The position numbers and the translations under genes are program-made. The notes beneath the pieces are model-generated. The model saw only the letters and a program-made list of their open reading frames with translations. It did not search any database and was not told where the DNA came from. Positions 1-10,514 of a stretch of DNA of 34,205 nucleotides are shown here, one piece after another. Source of the stretch: Chara braunii (lineage: Eukaryota > Streptophyta > Charophyceae > Charales > Characeae); the NCBI GenBank assembly GCA_003427395.1, contig BFEA01000292.1, positions 650,369 to 684,573 on the forward strand. The letters run 5' to 3'. Position 1 is the stretch's first letter. Each line of letters begins with the position of its first letter.

Positions 1-956
1 AGCGATCGGTTGATGGATCAATCCACAACGGACTAACCCCGCGAGTCCCCGTGTAAGTACGATCTGATGAATACGGCTTACACGAGCACTGACGAGGTCG
101 GCCCGCAACCCCGAACAGACTTAGCCCAACTGATCTTAACAGGAATGATGAAATCCCTATCAGCGATACGGGTCCGGAGGAAAGGGGATTGCTGAGTGTA
201 ATTGCTTGGTGGGATTAGCTGCAAGAATTTAGCCGGTGTGGACTGCCCCTTTGGCTGCTTGCGCAGATCAGGATCGGGTCTGCTAGCCCTCACGCACGCA
301 TATGTCAGACAACGCCCGTCCGCGGACGCGCCATCTACACGTGCGCCCGCAAAAGCTAGCCACGATCCCGACCCATAGGAAGATGTGAATGCAGGAATTT
401 GGTTGAACGCGATATGGCGATAGACTCTCCCTTCTGGATCGCCGATCGCGAAAGCCTGAGGAACCCAGAATACCGAGCATATTGGGAAAGGGAACAGATC
501 CGACGGCCGCAAATCCAACAACAACGCCGCCTACCGAACTCGAGACATCTCGAGTACCCCTGCCGGACTTAAAACGAGCGACTGTGCAGGGGCGATTCCC
601 AGCTGGCAATCAATCGAGACTCGCGGATTCCCGATTATCCTGACAAGTGAAACCAGCAATACCTTCTAACCGTCCTCCCCTACCATCGGCTACTCGTGGT
701 CCCCTGGGATTCCATAGCCCGGTTCTGGCCCCGTCCGCCAACGAGCCTATCCCAGGACTGAGCGACGAAAGTCCGACTCGTCTTCACGAGATCCCGAGGC
801 GTGCGACGGTCGGCAGTGGTACGAGCACTCCCACAAAGACACCCGTACCACCCCACCCGGCTCAGGCAGCACGGTCCGCCATCGCCTCAACTCTGAGCAG
901 AAGACACTTGCACTCTTGCCCCTGAAACTTGCTACAGGAGATCTCAGTTCCGACCT
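1..956. other. Degenerate repeat DNA, no recognisable gene
   Basis: No conserved domain is visible in any frame. The best coding-like stretch is a 70-codon open frame on the plus strand at about 360-572, rich in charged residues and Gln, but it has no start context and matches nothing I recognise. Because the next 112 bases match the end of the retrotransposon LTR downstream, this block may be what remains of another LTR element. I see no sequence similarity between this block and the 2.3-kb LTR itself. Confidence 0.4.
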
Positions 957-1068
957 GGGACTCCACCCCAAATTCCCAAAAATCCTTGGCACACCCCTTT
1001 TTCACACTCTCGGGCCCCCATCCCACTCCGATCAGGAAGTCGCGCCGGGCGTGAGGTTGGGCGTCACA
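957..1068 (+). repeat. Orphan 3' end of an LTR
   Basis: This stretch matches the last roughly 112 bases of the LTRs at 1614 and 14218, including the run around CCCAAAAATCCTTGGCACAC and the terminal GGGCGTCACA. It ends at the same base as the complete 3' LTR. It is either a truncated solo LTR or the end of a related family that shares only its terminal part. It also supports GGGCGTCACA as the true 3' end of the LTR. Confidence 0.75.
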
Positions 1069-1613
1069 ACTATTCCAACTGTCTCCTGCTTCCTGGACTG
1101 TGCCTTCCGTCTCCAATCTGCTCTGATGGCCTGCTCCAGAGGACCTTTGGGTTTTCATTTGATTAAATTTTCCACATGCTTTTGGAAAGTGGCATTGTTC
1201 CTATCCCAGATTACTTCGCAGACTATCCCTCTCACCGCTTGGGCTATGTATCCCCAGCTGTTTCTGCCCTTGAGGTTGGAGGAAACTCAGGATCGCCCAG
1301 CCTTGGTCCAATTCCAATCCCCTGTCCCCGAATGGTTATCCCTGTCACCGCCTGGGCTATGTATTCCCAGTTGTTTCTGCCCTTGAGGTCATTTGGGAGG
1401 AAACACAGGATCACCCAGCATTGGACTCCCCACCATTTTCAAACGTTGTTGGAGGTAGGGCATTGTCACCACAGGTGTCAGGTAGATTGGAAAAGCCAAC
1501 TACATCTTGTGTAGCGAAGCTCCACCATCATTTCCCGGTCCATTAGCCACACAGCAGAAGGGGTTACCATTAGGATATCATCCATACTTACCCACTCGGG
1601 TGGTAGGTGAGAT
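1069..1613. other. Non-coding flank of the LTR retrotransposon
   Basis: No gene is seen. The stretch holds a tandem duplication (listed separately) and then unique-looking sequence up to the retrotransposon. Its last four bases, AGAT at 1610-1613, are repeated just after the 3' LTR at 16552-16555, so they form the left copy of the target-site duplication. Confidence 0.5.
1224..1425. repeat. 113-bp tandem duplication
   Basis: A block starting TATCCCTCTCACCGCTTGGG at 1224 recurs at 1337 as TATCCCTGTCACCGCCTGGG, and similarity runs to about 1425. The period is 113 bases. The copies differ at several bases and by short indels, so the duplication is not recent. Confidence 0.8.
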
Positions 1614-2752
1614 TGTGACGAACCACTTTCTGTAACGCGCGACTTTCTGCGCGGTTGCAGTAAGGGGTCCTGAGTTGGGAAGGTTGGGCCAATTACGGGA
1701 GTTCAGGATCAGTGGGAAATTGCATCAGTGTCCTTGCCTTTTCGTCTTTTCCGTCGCTTCTTTTCGAATGGTTGGGTTCGGAGCGGGGCGTGTCCTGGGA
1801 TGGCCGGTTGATTGATTGGTCGGCTGGATGGCTGGCGCACCTCCGCGCGCGTGATTATTAAATGTTGACGTCGTTTCATTCGCTTCAGTTTCAATCTTTT
1901 GGGCGCGGACATCGCGCGGGAATTTGCTTTGTTCTTTTTGAATATTTCTTTCAAATCTTTTTCGAATTTTGTCGAGCCCTGATGGCTCTCGGAATTTCAG
2001 ACTTTCTTCCCGGAACCTGTACTTTTGTTTTTCGCATTAGTTAGGAATTTAGGAATTTTGTAATTAGGACTTTCTTTTGCCGCGCAGCGCCCTTACTTGC
2101 TTACGCGCTTCTTTTTGCGGGTGCAACGGAATTCGGATGAGTCGGCGCCTTTAATCGGGTGTGTAACTGTAATCTTGGGTTGGCGCCATTGTAACTGTAT
2201 CTTTCTTCTTGCTCTTCGTCCTTCCCGCCCTCCTTCTCTTTCTTTTGCTGCGTTTTTGAAACTACGGACTGCATGCTCCGATCGATGCGTGGAGAGTGGC
2301 TACGTCCCCAACGCCGCGGCCCGGTCATGCAGAACGTAGGCACTCCCTCTCTAATCTCCCCCCTAAGTCTTGGTAATTCTGTGTTCTTCGCGCATGCATG
2401 CCTGCTATAAATTTCGGCTGCGCGATTAGTTAGCTCTCTTAACCAGCTGTTGGAAGCTCGGGGTTGCGCGATCAGGAAGGGTCGGCACACGAGCGAAGTA
2501 AGAGGTGAGCAGAGCAGCAGTCGGGCAACCCGACGAGCTGGTGCCGAACGCGCGGGGTCGACGCGGGCCACGACGGACTGTGGGCGCGAACGAACCTCAC
2601 GTGTGCGGGAGGACTAAGCGGGGTGACGACTTCGTGGGTTGGTGCGCGACGACGGACTGTCCGCATCAGAGAAGAAGAGAGAAAAAGAGAGAGTTGAGGT
2701 TGATGGACGCGATTCTGTTGTTTCTTTTGTCTCTTCCCCCTCTCTATCTGTG

Positions 2753-2760
2753 TATATAAA
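2753..2760 (+). promoter_or_regulatory. Candidate TATA box of the 5' LTR
   Basis: TATATAAA follows a pyrimidine-rich stretch (CTCTTCCCCCTCTCTATC) in the LTR and is conserved in the 3' LTR at 15335-15342. A weaker alternative, TATAAAT, lies at 2406-2412. Which of them directs element transcription cannot be told from sequence. Confidence 0.45.
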
Positions 2761-3307
2761 TTTTGATTGTGGCTCCGGGAGGTTTGCCCGTTCTTGCTTT
2801 CGTTTTGACTTTCTGGAATCTGGACTTGGGTTTTTTATCACACTTGTCATTGCGATTTTCATCTCGATTGCATTATGTGTATGTTGCTAAGCGAGCAGAT
2901 GTATGGATGCCATGATTAATCATTTGTCCTTCTGTCAAATCTTTGCCTGCACCTGATGCAGTTGAAAATGGGATAAGAATTTGGCCCCAATAGCGATTTT
3001 GTTCTTGTTTTTGCTTGCCTCACGATTGGGTTGTGGTGTGGTTGCATCTCGCATAACCGAAACTTACGGAGCAATTAGACGATCCGATGTCTGGCCCCGC
3101 GAACGCCGCGCGAGGACACGTGTAATCACGATCCGAATCGCGCAACTACACGCATCCCCGTGCGTTGATTCGCCCACCCAAAGAGATTTGCGGCGGAACC
3201 ATCACCCCGTACGAGCACGCTGAGGCGCAACTAAGTTTGCATGTCTTGCACGTGTTCGCGCGCGGTGACGATAACCCGACCAGAGTTATCCCATATACGA
3301 TGACACC

Positions 3308-3814
3308 ATGACGCGATCTTGGAGCTCAGACTCATCCTACGACCCGGATTATTTCACCCCTTGGATAAACGAACTCCTAAGGCAGCGATACCCCTGTCAC
3401 ACGGAGAATCGACTATGTCCGCGGGAGTTCCACTGCGCCACCTCTAGCGACCCCCGGTGCTCTGATTTCCCTTCTCCCGACCATACCTACTACTTCATCC
3501 ACCCGGGATTTGTCGTAATCACCACCAGTTTCCCTCCCTTTTGCCTTCTTCTCCAGTATCATCAACTCAGTGTCGTTCAGTGGCCGGCCATAGCCCCCTA
3601 TTGGCCCAGCACGCCCTGCGGAAATTGTCGACGTGGCGGTGAACGGAGAACCCCGAAATTCCGAAGGCCCAACTCAAACGTGCGGCGGCCTTCGACGGCC
3701 CAACCTTTCGGGACCACCTCCTCCGCGGACGAACTTCCCCGTAAGTCGTCGCCCACAGTACCCAGGCCCCATCGGGCCTTGAGTCCCTTGCGCCCGTGCC
3801 CCTTATTCACCTAA
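3308..3814 (+). CDS. Hypothetical 168-residue frame inside the 5' LTR
   Basis: An open frame with an ATG at 3308, rich in Ser, Pro, Thr and Arg, with several Cys residues in its first half. I recognise no domain. The 3' LTR has the same ATG and frame at 15889, but there a 31-bp duplication shifts the frame and it closes at 16356. Because the two LTRs were identical at insertion, having the frame in both is not by itself evidence of selection. It could be a chance frame or an LTR-encoded small protein. Confidence 0.25.
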   Translation: MTRSWSSDSSYDPDYFTPWINELLRQRYPCHTENRLCPREFHCATSSDPRCSDFPSPDHTYYFIHPGFVVITTSFPPFCLLLQYHQLSVVQWPAIAPYWPSTPCGNCRRGGERRTPKFRRPNSNVRRPSTAQPFGTTSSADELPRKSSPTVPRPHRALSPLRPCPLFT

Positions 3815-3928
3815 TTGCATTCATACCCCTAAGACTCCCCCACTTTCCCAAAAATCCTTGGCACACCCCTTTTCGCACTTCCAGGCCCACATCCCACTCC
3901 GATCAGGAAGTTGCGCTAGGCGTGAGGT

Positions 3929-3940
3929 TGGTATAGGAGC
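3929..3940 (+). other. Candidate primer-binding site
   Basis: TGGTATAGGAGC lies exactly where the internal region should begin. It begins TGGTAT like the initiator-Met tRNA primer site TGGTATCAGAGC and differs from it at two of twelve positions. Complementarity may continue through CCGAC, which could indicate a different primer tRNA. The first TGG is shared with the truncated LTR end. Confidence 0.55.
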
Positions 3941-3988
3941 CCGACATGTGGCTGGGTCTTAGGATCACTTGCATAATAATTAGGCGAT

Positions 3989-5580
3989 TTGGCTAACCGA
4001 GGGCGGCCTCGCCCTCGGAACGCGCATAGACGCAACCCCGTCGTCACCCGGAGTAGATCAGCTAATAGACGAGCAGCCAATATGGCCGCCAATGTACCAA
4101 ACCCGCAGCAGAATGCCAATCAACCGAATCCTAATCAACCCACCCCACGTGCACGGGCTCCTATGACGCCACCTGATCTATATTTATTTGACCCTGCGCA
4201 CCACCTTGCAGGAGCATGGTTGGCTACGCTCCGAGCACAACAGTATGACGATAATGAAGCTTAGGTAAACATCCCCGCTCGATTGGGAGGTGACGCTCAT
4301 TACTGGTTTAGTACCTATGTGTAGGTAGATCTTTAGACCTTCGAACGAGATTTTCTGAACCGATTTGATTACATTCACCCAGAACAAGCACTTTACATGA
4401 TCAAGGATCGAGTGCAAAAACCTCTCGAGTCCGTTGCAGAGTATCGAAACTGGTTCTATCGAATGTTTGTAAAGACTGAGCGAGGGGAGCAAGTAGGGAG
4501 AGATCTGTTCATAGATGGACTCCGCAGACGAACAATAAGGGCGAAGCTGCGAAAGCAGTTTTCCCCCATCAATCATACACTACAGCAAATCATGGATGCT
4601 GCAGAGGACATGGAACGGATGTTTGCAGCGAACTTCCTGGAAGGAGAAGACTATTCTAGGGAAGGAGATTCGTCCGAACTCGCAAGGGCAAAAGCTGAAT
4701 TGGCTGCGTTGCAAAACAAATTCGAAAACATGGGGTTTGTGTCGGGTCGTGTCACATACATAGAACAGATAGACCCTAAACGACCAGTTCCAAGTGACAT
4801 CCCGAGTGTTCCCGTCCCTGTAATACCAACGCCTGTAAGAACGGCACCCCCCCCCCCCCAGTCGAGACTCCCGTACGATTGAATGAATCGACTGCCATAC
4901 TCGAGCTGACCAAAACCTTGCCAATGGTTAGTCTAATTCAGGAAAGCAAAAAGGAGCAGCGAGAGCAAAATGTCCGGCTGGAAGCCATGATGAGAAACAT
5001 GCGGCCCATTGCGGTGCGTGCCCCTCCGATTCAGCAAGGGTTAGCCCCGGCACCCGCTCTTGGAGGAGTCGCAAGCAACCTAAACGTCTGTTATGCATGT
5101 CATCAACCTGGACATCTAGCCCGAGATTGCCCTCACAGGCCTCCGCAACAGCGTATCGGGATCACGCCGATGGCCGCGGCGCCCATCGCTAACGGACCAG
5201 GACGAGTAGGAGCTTTGATGGAAGAAGTAGACAGTGGGGGAAGTGCCTTAGCCACCACGGAAGAGGCCGTCGAGCTAATCCCGTTACATCAGTACGTATC
5301 ACTTGGTTACCCTGGGCTTGGGATGATCGAAATGATCAGACCAGCGCGAGAATATAAAGAGGTGGCGGAGTGGCGACCTTCTCCAGGTGAGATGGAGTCG
5401 GGAGGACCCACCTTCGTCACCGGGGAAATTGATGTGCTTAACATCGTTCGAGCCTTGGACCATCGGATTCCGCTCCCGATCGGTCACTTGCTTTCGATCT
5501 CGGAACAAGCTAATGAGCGAATGCTACAGCACTGCAAGGCGAATCGAAAACATTCGCCCTCGCTCGAACACCGAACATAA
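3989..5580 (+). pseudogene. gag: gag (nucleocapsid/capsid polyprotein), disrupted
   Basis: A basic, Asn/Pro-rich N terminus leads into a retrotransposon gag region (about 4160-4620), a helical segment with heptad-like spacing (about 4580-4740) and a CCHC zinc knuckle of form C-x2-C-x4-H-x4-C at 5092-5133. The frame is broken by TAG at 4262, 4322 and 4334, each where Gln (CAG) fits the context, and by a frame change at a run of 13 C (4847-4859). The first position, 3989, is TTG; the first in-frame ATG is 4082, so the original start may be lost. The frame ends with TAA at 5578-5580. The pol frame is open from 5517, so Gag and Pol overlap by about 64 bases, in a -1 relation. I saw no convincing slippery heptamer. 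Confidence 0.85.
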
Positions 5581-5609
5581 AGGCCAAAAGCCCCTCGCCA
5601 GAAGAAAAT

Positions 5610-8336
5610 ATGGCGGGCTCGTCGGATCCAATACGGGTAGGATCAATACAAAAAGAAGACCATTTCCTACGGATTAAACCCATCCCGTGGAAATCGGCGG
5701 AATGCGATATTGAAATATGGGGAATTCCGTACAATGCAATCATCGACTCGGGAGCCGCCGTTTTGGCTATCTCGTTGAGAGTGGTCGAAAGGGCAGGTAG
5801 GAAAAACGATCTGATCATGCTTTCCGAGAAAGATCAGCTCGTTTCGGCTGACGAAGAAAAGATTAAAATAGTGGGAAAAATGACCAATGTCGCTTTTCGA
5901 CTAGGAAAGGTGCATGCACTGGGACATGTTGTCGTGTTAGATGTGAATACCTACGACGTTCTTTTCGGACTTCCTGCTCTAGTGGCGCTACGAGCAAACC
6001 TGGATTTCGAACGACGATCGATCGTCGTCCGAAATACAGGAGGAAAGCCCTATGCGGTGCCTATGAGACTAACCCTTCGTACCACCATCAACGCAGTCCC
6101 ACAGGTTTCGCCGATGATGGCAGGGACTCTCCGCATGATTTCCTCGGATGAATCCGCAGATGGAAAGTCATCGACAAATGACGCGGACAACAGTGATGAG
6201 GATGACCCAGAGATCCCGAAGCTAGCACGACAATGTGTTTACTACCCGCCACCCATAACGATAGTAAGAAAAATGCATCTTACCAATAGAAACGTCCAAA
6301 GGACCAAGGCAATGATCTTGGGTGAACCCCTCGTGCAGATTTGGAGGATGGTCGATTCTTTGGAACCCCCTCAAACCCTGTACGAAGGGATCACCCCGCT
6401 TCTCTCCCGATACATCGACAAAAAGCACTACTGTGACATTGCAGATCTCCCAAGGTCCCTTTTGACACCTGCCAAAGAAGTGCGGTTGTTACGCTTGGGG
6501 GCGAAAGCAAGTTCTCTGGAACCCCCTGGGCGTCTCGAAGCAGAAACAGACCAACTGGGGGTAAAGATCGCAACTAAGAGTGTGCCATGGCAGGAGATAT
6601 GTGACGGGATTACCCCGGAAGGACACGTGGCAATCCGGGAAGAAGATGCCCAGATGATGGCTACAGTGTTTTCCTGGCGATCGGACCATTCGTTCATCTC
6701 AGCATCCCCGCCCGATGTGAAGAAACCTGCACACACAAAAAAGACAGATGTACGGATCTGGGATCAACTTTTCGAGTTACACGTGCCACAGTACATACCC
6801 GATGAAATTCATCAGGTGATTGCAGACATTTTGACAGAATATCGGGGAGCGATTAGCGTGACAGACACTGACATTGGCCTGTCGTTAGTTATTCAACACG
6901 AAATACAGATGGGAAATCACTCCCCGATCCATTGTAAGCCGTACCGATACTCCCTGATAGAACGCAAAAAGGCCCTCGAACGAATTCAAGAATTTGAAAC
7001 CTGCGGATGGATTAAACCCGCTACCCGACCCTGGTCATTTCCCATAGTATTAGTACCGAAGAAAAACAGAGCGATTCGCATTTGCATTGATTATCGCAAG
7101 CAAAATGAGATCACGATCAAAAGTGTGTATCCCCTCCCCCGGATTGACGATTTCTTGGATGCGATTGGATGTGCTAATTATTTTAGCAAGTTTGATATTC
7201 GACATGGTTTCCATCACATTCTGGTGAAGGAGGAAGATCGGCCGAAGATGGCCTTCGTGTTGTTTGAAGGCACGTGGCAGTGGGCTCGGTGTACGATGGG
7301 GATTTGCAACGCGCCTGCCACGTTGCAGCGAGCGATGAACATGACATTCCAGAACTTTGTCAACAAGACGCGGCTGACACAGGGGATGATCAACTTCTGC
7401 GTGATCGTGTACATGGACGATATCCTTGTCTACTCAGAGACCTATCACGAGCACGCGCAACACATCGAGTGGACATTAGGAGCGCTAATAGACGCTGGGT
7501 TTAAGATCGCGCTCGAAAAGAGCGAATTTTCCCTTTCGGAAATTTCGTTCTTGGGCCATGTCGTGACACGTGGAGGACTGCAGTCGGACTCAAGAAAGGT
7601 TGCGGCGGTAAGAGAAGCCCGAGTTCCCACGTCGCTCATGCAGGTTCGAGCCTTCTTAGGGTTGGCATCGTACTATCGTCGCTTCACCAAGGGTTTCGCC
7701 GCGATTGCACTTCCACTAACGAACCTGCTAAGGGAGGACCATTCTCTCAGCTGGGACGCAGAGTGCCAATAGGCTTTCGCAACCCTCAAGGACGCTCTAG
7801 CGACGGCCCCTATTTTGATTCGGCCGGACCCCTCGAAACAGTTCATTCTCATCACGAACTGGCAACCGGAAGCTATCTCCGCTATTTTAATGCAAAAGGG
7901 GAACGATGGTCGTGAACACGCCATCGAATACGCGTCACGCACGTTACCGGACGAACGGAGGAATGACTCAACACCTCAAGGCGAATGCTATGCAGTGGTC
8001 TGGGGAATCCAACACTTCCATCCGTATCTATACGAACAAAAGTTCCGCCTCGTAACAGATCACGAACCTTTGCTGGCGTTGAAAAAACTCACTAATTACA
8101 CGGGCATGATTGGTCGTTGGGCGGTGCAACTACAGGAGTATGACTTCGATATCGTTCATCGAAAGACAGAACGACACGGCAATGCGGACGGACCGACACG
8201 TCTGCATCGACCTGCCAAAGTGCCGAAGGGTGATGAAATTACACCGTGGAAGGAGCCAGACTTGACAAACGAACCTAAGTACGGACAAGTGGCAGTTCTC
8301 CCACGTGGCAAGAAGCAGAACGGTGGCAATGGATGA
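5610..8336 (+). pseudogene. pol: pol part 1: aspartic protease, reverse transcriptase, RNase H
   Basis: The protease has its active-site Asp-Ser-Gly-Ala with Asp at residue 46 (5745), followed by the downstream hydrophobic VLFGLP segment. Reverse transcriptase occupies about 6780-7560: the LVPKK and DYRKQN motifs, FSKFDIRHGFH, and catalytic YMDD at 7410-7421 (residues 601-604). The connection and RNase H run from about 7600 to 8190, with the TDHEPL segment present. A TAG at 7770-7772 sits where Gln is expected, and the frame continues unbroken beyond it. The first RNase H catalytic Asp (TDAS-like position) reads Asn in LITNW, so this copy's RNase H is probably inactive. The frame stops with TGA at 8334-8336, before integrase; in most Ty3/gypsy elements pol continues. 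The ATG at 5610 may not be the natural start if Pol is made by frameshifting from Gag. Confidence 0.95.
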
Positions 8337-9963
8337 CGCAGGTAACCCCACTACCCCTCTTTCTCCCCTTTCCTCTTCGTCTTTCCTCTCACTGTCTGGC
8401 AAATTTTGCTATTTTTGCGAAGCTATCTCCCGCGTGTACTTGGTTTCCATGCGTCCTAACGGGGAAAGGTATGCGGATTGGATAGATTGCCAACAGTGTG
8501 TCGCACGAGCCCATGGCTCGTGCATCCAATACAGAAACGATAGTAAACCGTGGTTGTGCCCCTTGTGCCGGACCGACAAGATTCCGACCGAGGCTCACTT
8601 TCTGGATGCCACGTCAGAAGGGTTGGAAAAGACCCGAAGGTTTAGAAGGGCCGAAGTATGGACTGATATTGCCTTAATTGCCACCCTAGCAGGTAACCCC
8701 CTCCAGGATTTCACGAAGGAGGATCGGAGGAAGGCCAACGAGAGGGCTCGGGATTATAGATGGATAGAGGGCAGATTAGAAAAACGGAAAACAGACGGCA
8801 GTGGGATTTGGATGGTTGTACCGCATCCGTTCATGCGGTATGATTGGGTTAAGACACCGCACGAGGAAACTGCGGCTCACTTCGCCGTGCGAATCACGGA
8901 ATCCGCTATCGACAAAAATGAGTGGTACTGGTCCAATATCCGCGACGATGTGAAATACATCGTCTCCAACTGTCAAGTTTGTGCCGCTGATAAGGCGCCG
9001 ATTCAGCCGCCAAGATCGATAGTGCCAACGATAGTTGAACGTCCATTTCAAAAAGTGAGCATGGATACTACCGATATAGTGGTCCCCCCTGGCCCTAATA
9101 GTTGCGAATATTCAGTTCTATTGGTATTTGTCGACCATTTCTCAAAATGGATCGAGGCATACCCTTGTCGTATGCGGCAAGCCACGAAAATCGCGCGATA
9201 CGTCAATTACTTCTGCGGGATGCACCAGGATACGGAAGAGATCCTGACCGATAACGGGGCTGAATGTAGGGGAGAGGTACTGAGGAATCTGGTTATACAT
9301 GGAGTCGCCATCCGGAACACTGCACCCCACATATCACAGTCCAATGGACTGGTGGAAAACGCCAACCGGGTGATAAAGACAGCATTGCGACGAAATATCG
9401 CGGCACGGGATCTGAGGCCCTGGCCCGATATCGTCGACCACATCCTGGCGGTCCATCGCGGAACGCCCCACGAATCGACGGGGTTGACCCCCTTCCAGTT
9501 GAGGACCAATAGCGTCGCTTGCGTTTCGATACCAAGCCTCCCGGATGAATCCACACTGAACCGACGGCCCACCAGGGCTACGGTTCGGGACAAGGCCAAA
9601 TGACACTTGGAACTAATGGAATGGTCCTTGCCCAGGCTAGCCCGAAAACGACAGAGGATGACCGAATTGGCCCAAGGCCGACAGGTCCGAAGCTACGAGG
9701 CCCGGAATGGGAACGAAGGACCACGGCCCCAGTACAAATTGGGGGACATCGTGCAGGTGAAGAAATGTGCTCGCCAGGGTAAGCTAGCGCCACGATTCTT
9801 CAGGCAATTTCACGTGATCAAACTCGGACCGAACGGCGTGAACACCGTGCGGCTTGCGCTTGAGGTCTTCGGCAGTCGATCGGCTCGCCCGATAATCCGC
9901 CACGCGTCCTACCTCTGTCCCCTTCCTGCCTCTCCATCTTCGCATTCACCCGATTCCTCCTGA
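8329..9963 (+). pseudogene. pol part 2: PHD-type zinc finger fused to integrase
   Basis: This frame is open from 8266 and its first ATG (8329) overlaps the stop of the RT frame as ATGGATGA. The N terminus holds a C4HC3 pattern at 8407-8568: C-x2-C-x23-C-x2-C-x4-H-x2-C-x11-C-x2-C, with Trp two residues before the seventh Cys, as in PHD fingers. The integrase follows: HHCC finger (first His near 8860, CQVC near 8970) and catalytic core with Asp at 9064, Asp at 9250 and Glu at 9355 (34 residues between the last two by my count). After TGA at 9601-9603, where CGA/Arg fits, the same frame continues with the SH3-like C-terminal module (LGDIVQV...) to 9963. No chromodomain follows. The role inferred for the PHD-type finger is chromatin binding, which is unproven. 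Confidence 0.85.
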
Positions 9964-10038
9964 GGAAGGCGACGACTACCTCTCTCCTATCTCTCCGTCT
10001 CCTTCTTGTTCTCTCTCTCTTACCCCGTCACCATCGCC

Positions 10039-10464
10039 ATGAGCTTTGCAACGGAGCAAGTGATCGGCGCGCGGCTTCTTACTCCGCGGGGGCGAATCAG
10101 CATCATACGGCAGGTGCAACGGCCGCATATGTGCTCTGATCTCCTCCAGTTTGCAGCTTTCTTCAGTACGTCGGTGATCTACGCGGTGGCAGAGTTTCGA
10201 TTCACGGAAGAAGCAACTACGCGCGTTCTGGCCGAGATCTCGGCCTTTCGACGGCTATCCCCTCCCGGGATTAGCCATATCGTCGTCGTCGTCGTCTTTA
10301 CAGGAGACATCACCGCGATTCCGCCAGAGATTCACTCCGACATCTATCGGACGTTGCACATCTGGGCTCGGGAAGTGCAGACGGCGTGGACCGATCTCCT
10401 GGCTCGGCGAGGGGACACCGTCGTGCCGGCGCATGACACGGATCTCCAGCTCCGGTCGTCTTGA
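10039..10464 (+). CDS. Hypothetical protein A in the env position
   Basis: A 141-residue frame starting at an ATG in good context (GCCATGA), 75 bases after the integrase frame closes and in the same frame number. It has mixed hydrophobic strands, including a run of Val encoded by a GTC repeat at 10282-10293, and a helical C-terminal third. There is no signal peptide and no transmembrane anchor of envelope type. I do not recognise it. It may be an accessory protein of the retrotransposon or the first part of a longer one whose frame has shifted, because the next frame opens at 10437, overlapping its end. Confidence 0.45.
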   Translation: MSFATEQVIGARLLTPRGRISIIRQVQRPHMCSDLLQFAAFFSTSVIYAVAEFRFTEEATTRVLAEISAFRRLSPPGISHIVVVVVFTGDITAIPPEIHSDIYRTLHIWAREVQTAWTDLLARRGDTVVPAHDTDLQLRSS

Positions 10465-10514
10465 AGGTCGCCAGAGATCGCGCTCCCGGAGCTTCGTCCC
10501 TTCGCGCCGCCCCA

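Larger units (their letters stand above)
1614..3930 (+). repeat. 5' LTR
   Basis: Collinear with 14218-16551, with scattered substitutions and short indels by eye. It starts TGTGACGAACC. The expected terminal GCGTCACA is missing: the sequence goes from GTGAGGTTGG straight into TATAGGAGC. The simplest explanation is a deletion of about 11 bases between two TGG repeats, one in the LTR end and one starting the primer-binding site. It contains two TATA-like sites and one long open frame. Confidence 0.92.

Noticed and set aside
5517-5580. Programmed -1 slippery site between gag and pol
   Set aside because: The frames do overlap here in a -1 relation, but no X-XXY-YYZ heptamer lies in the right phase and no clear downstream structure is visible; a mutation is equally likely.
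9603-9963. Chromodomain after integrase
   Set aside because: The segment matches the SH3-like integrase tail, but the aromatic cage and WEP-type motif of a chromodomain are not seen before the stop at 9963.
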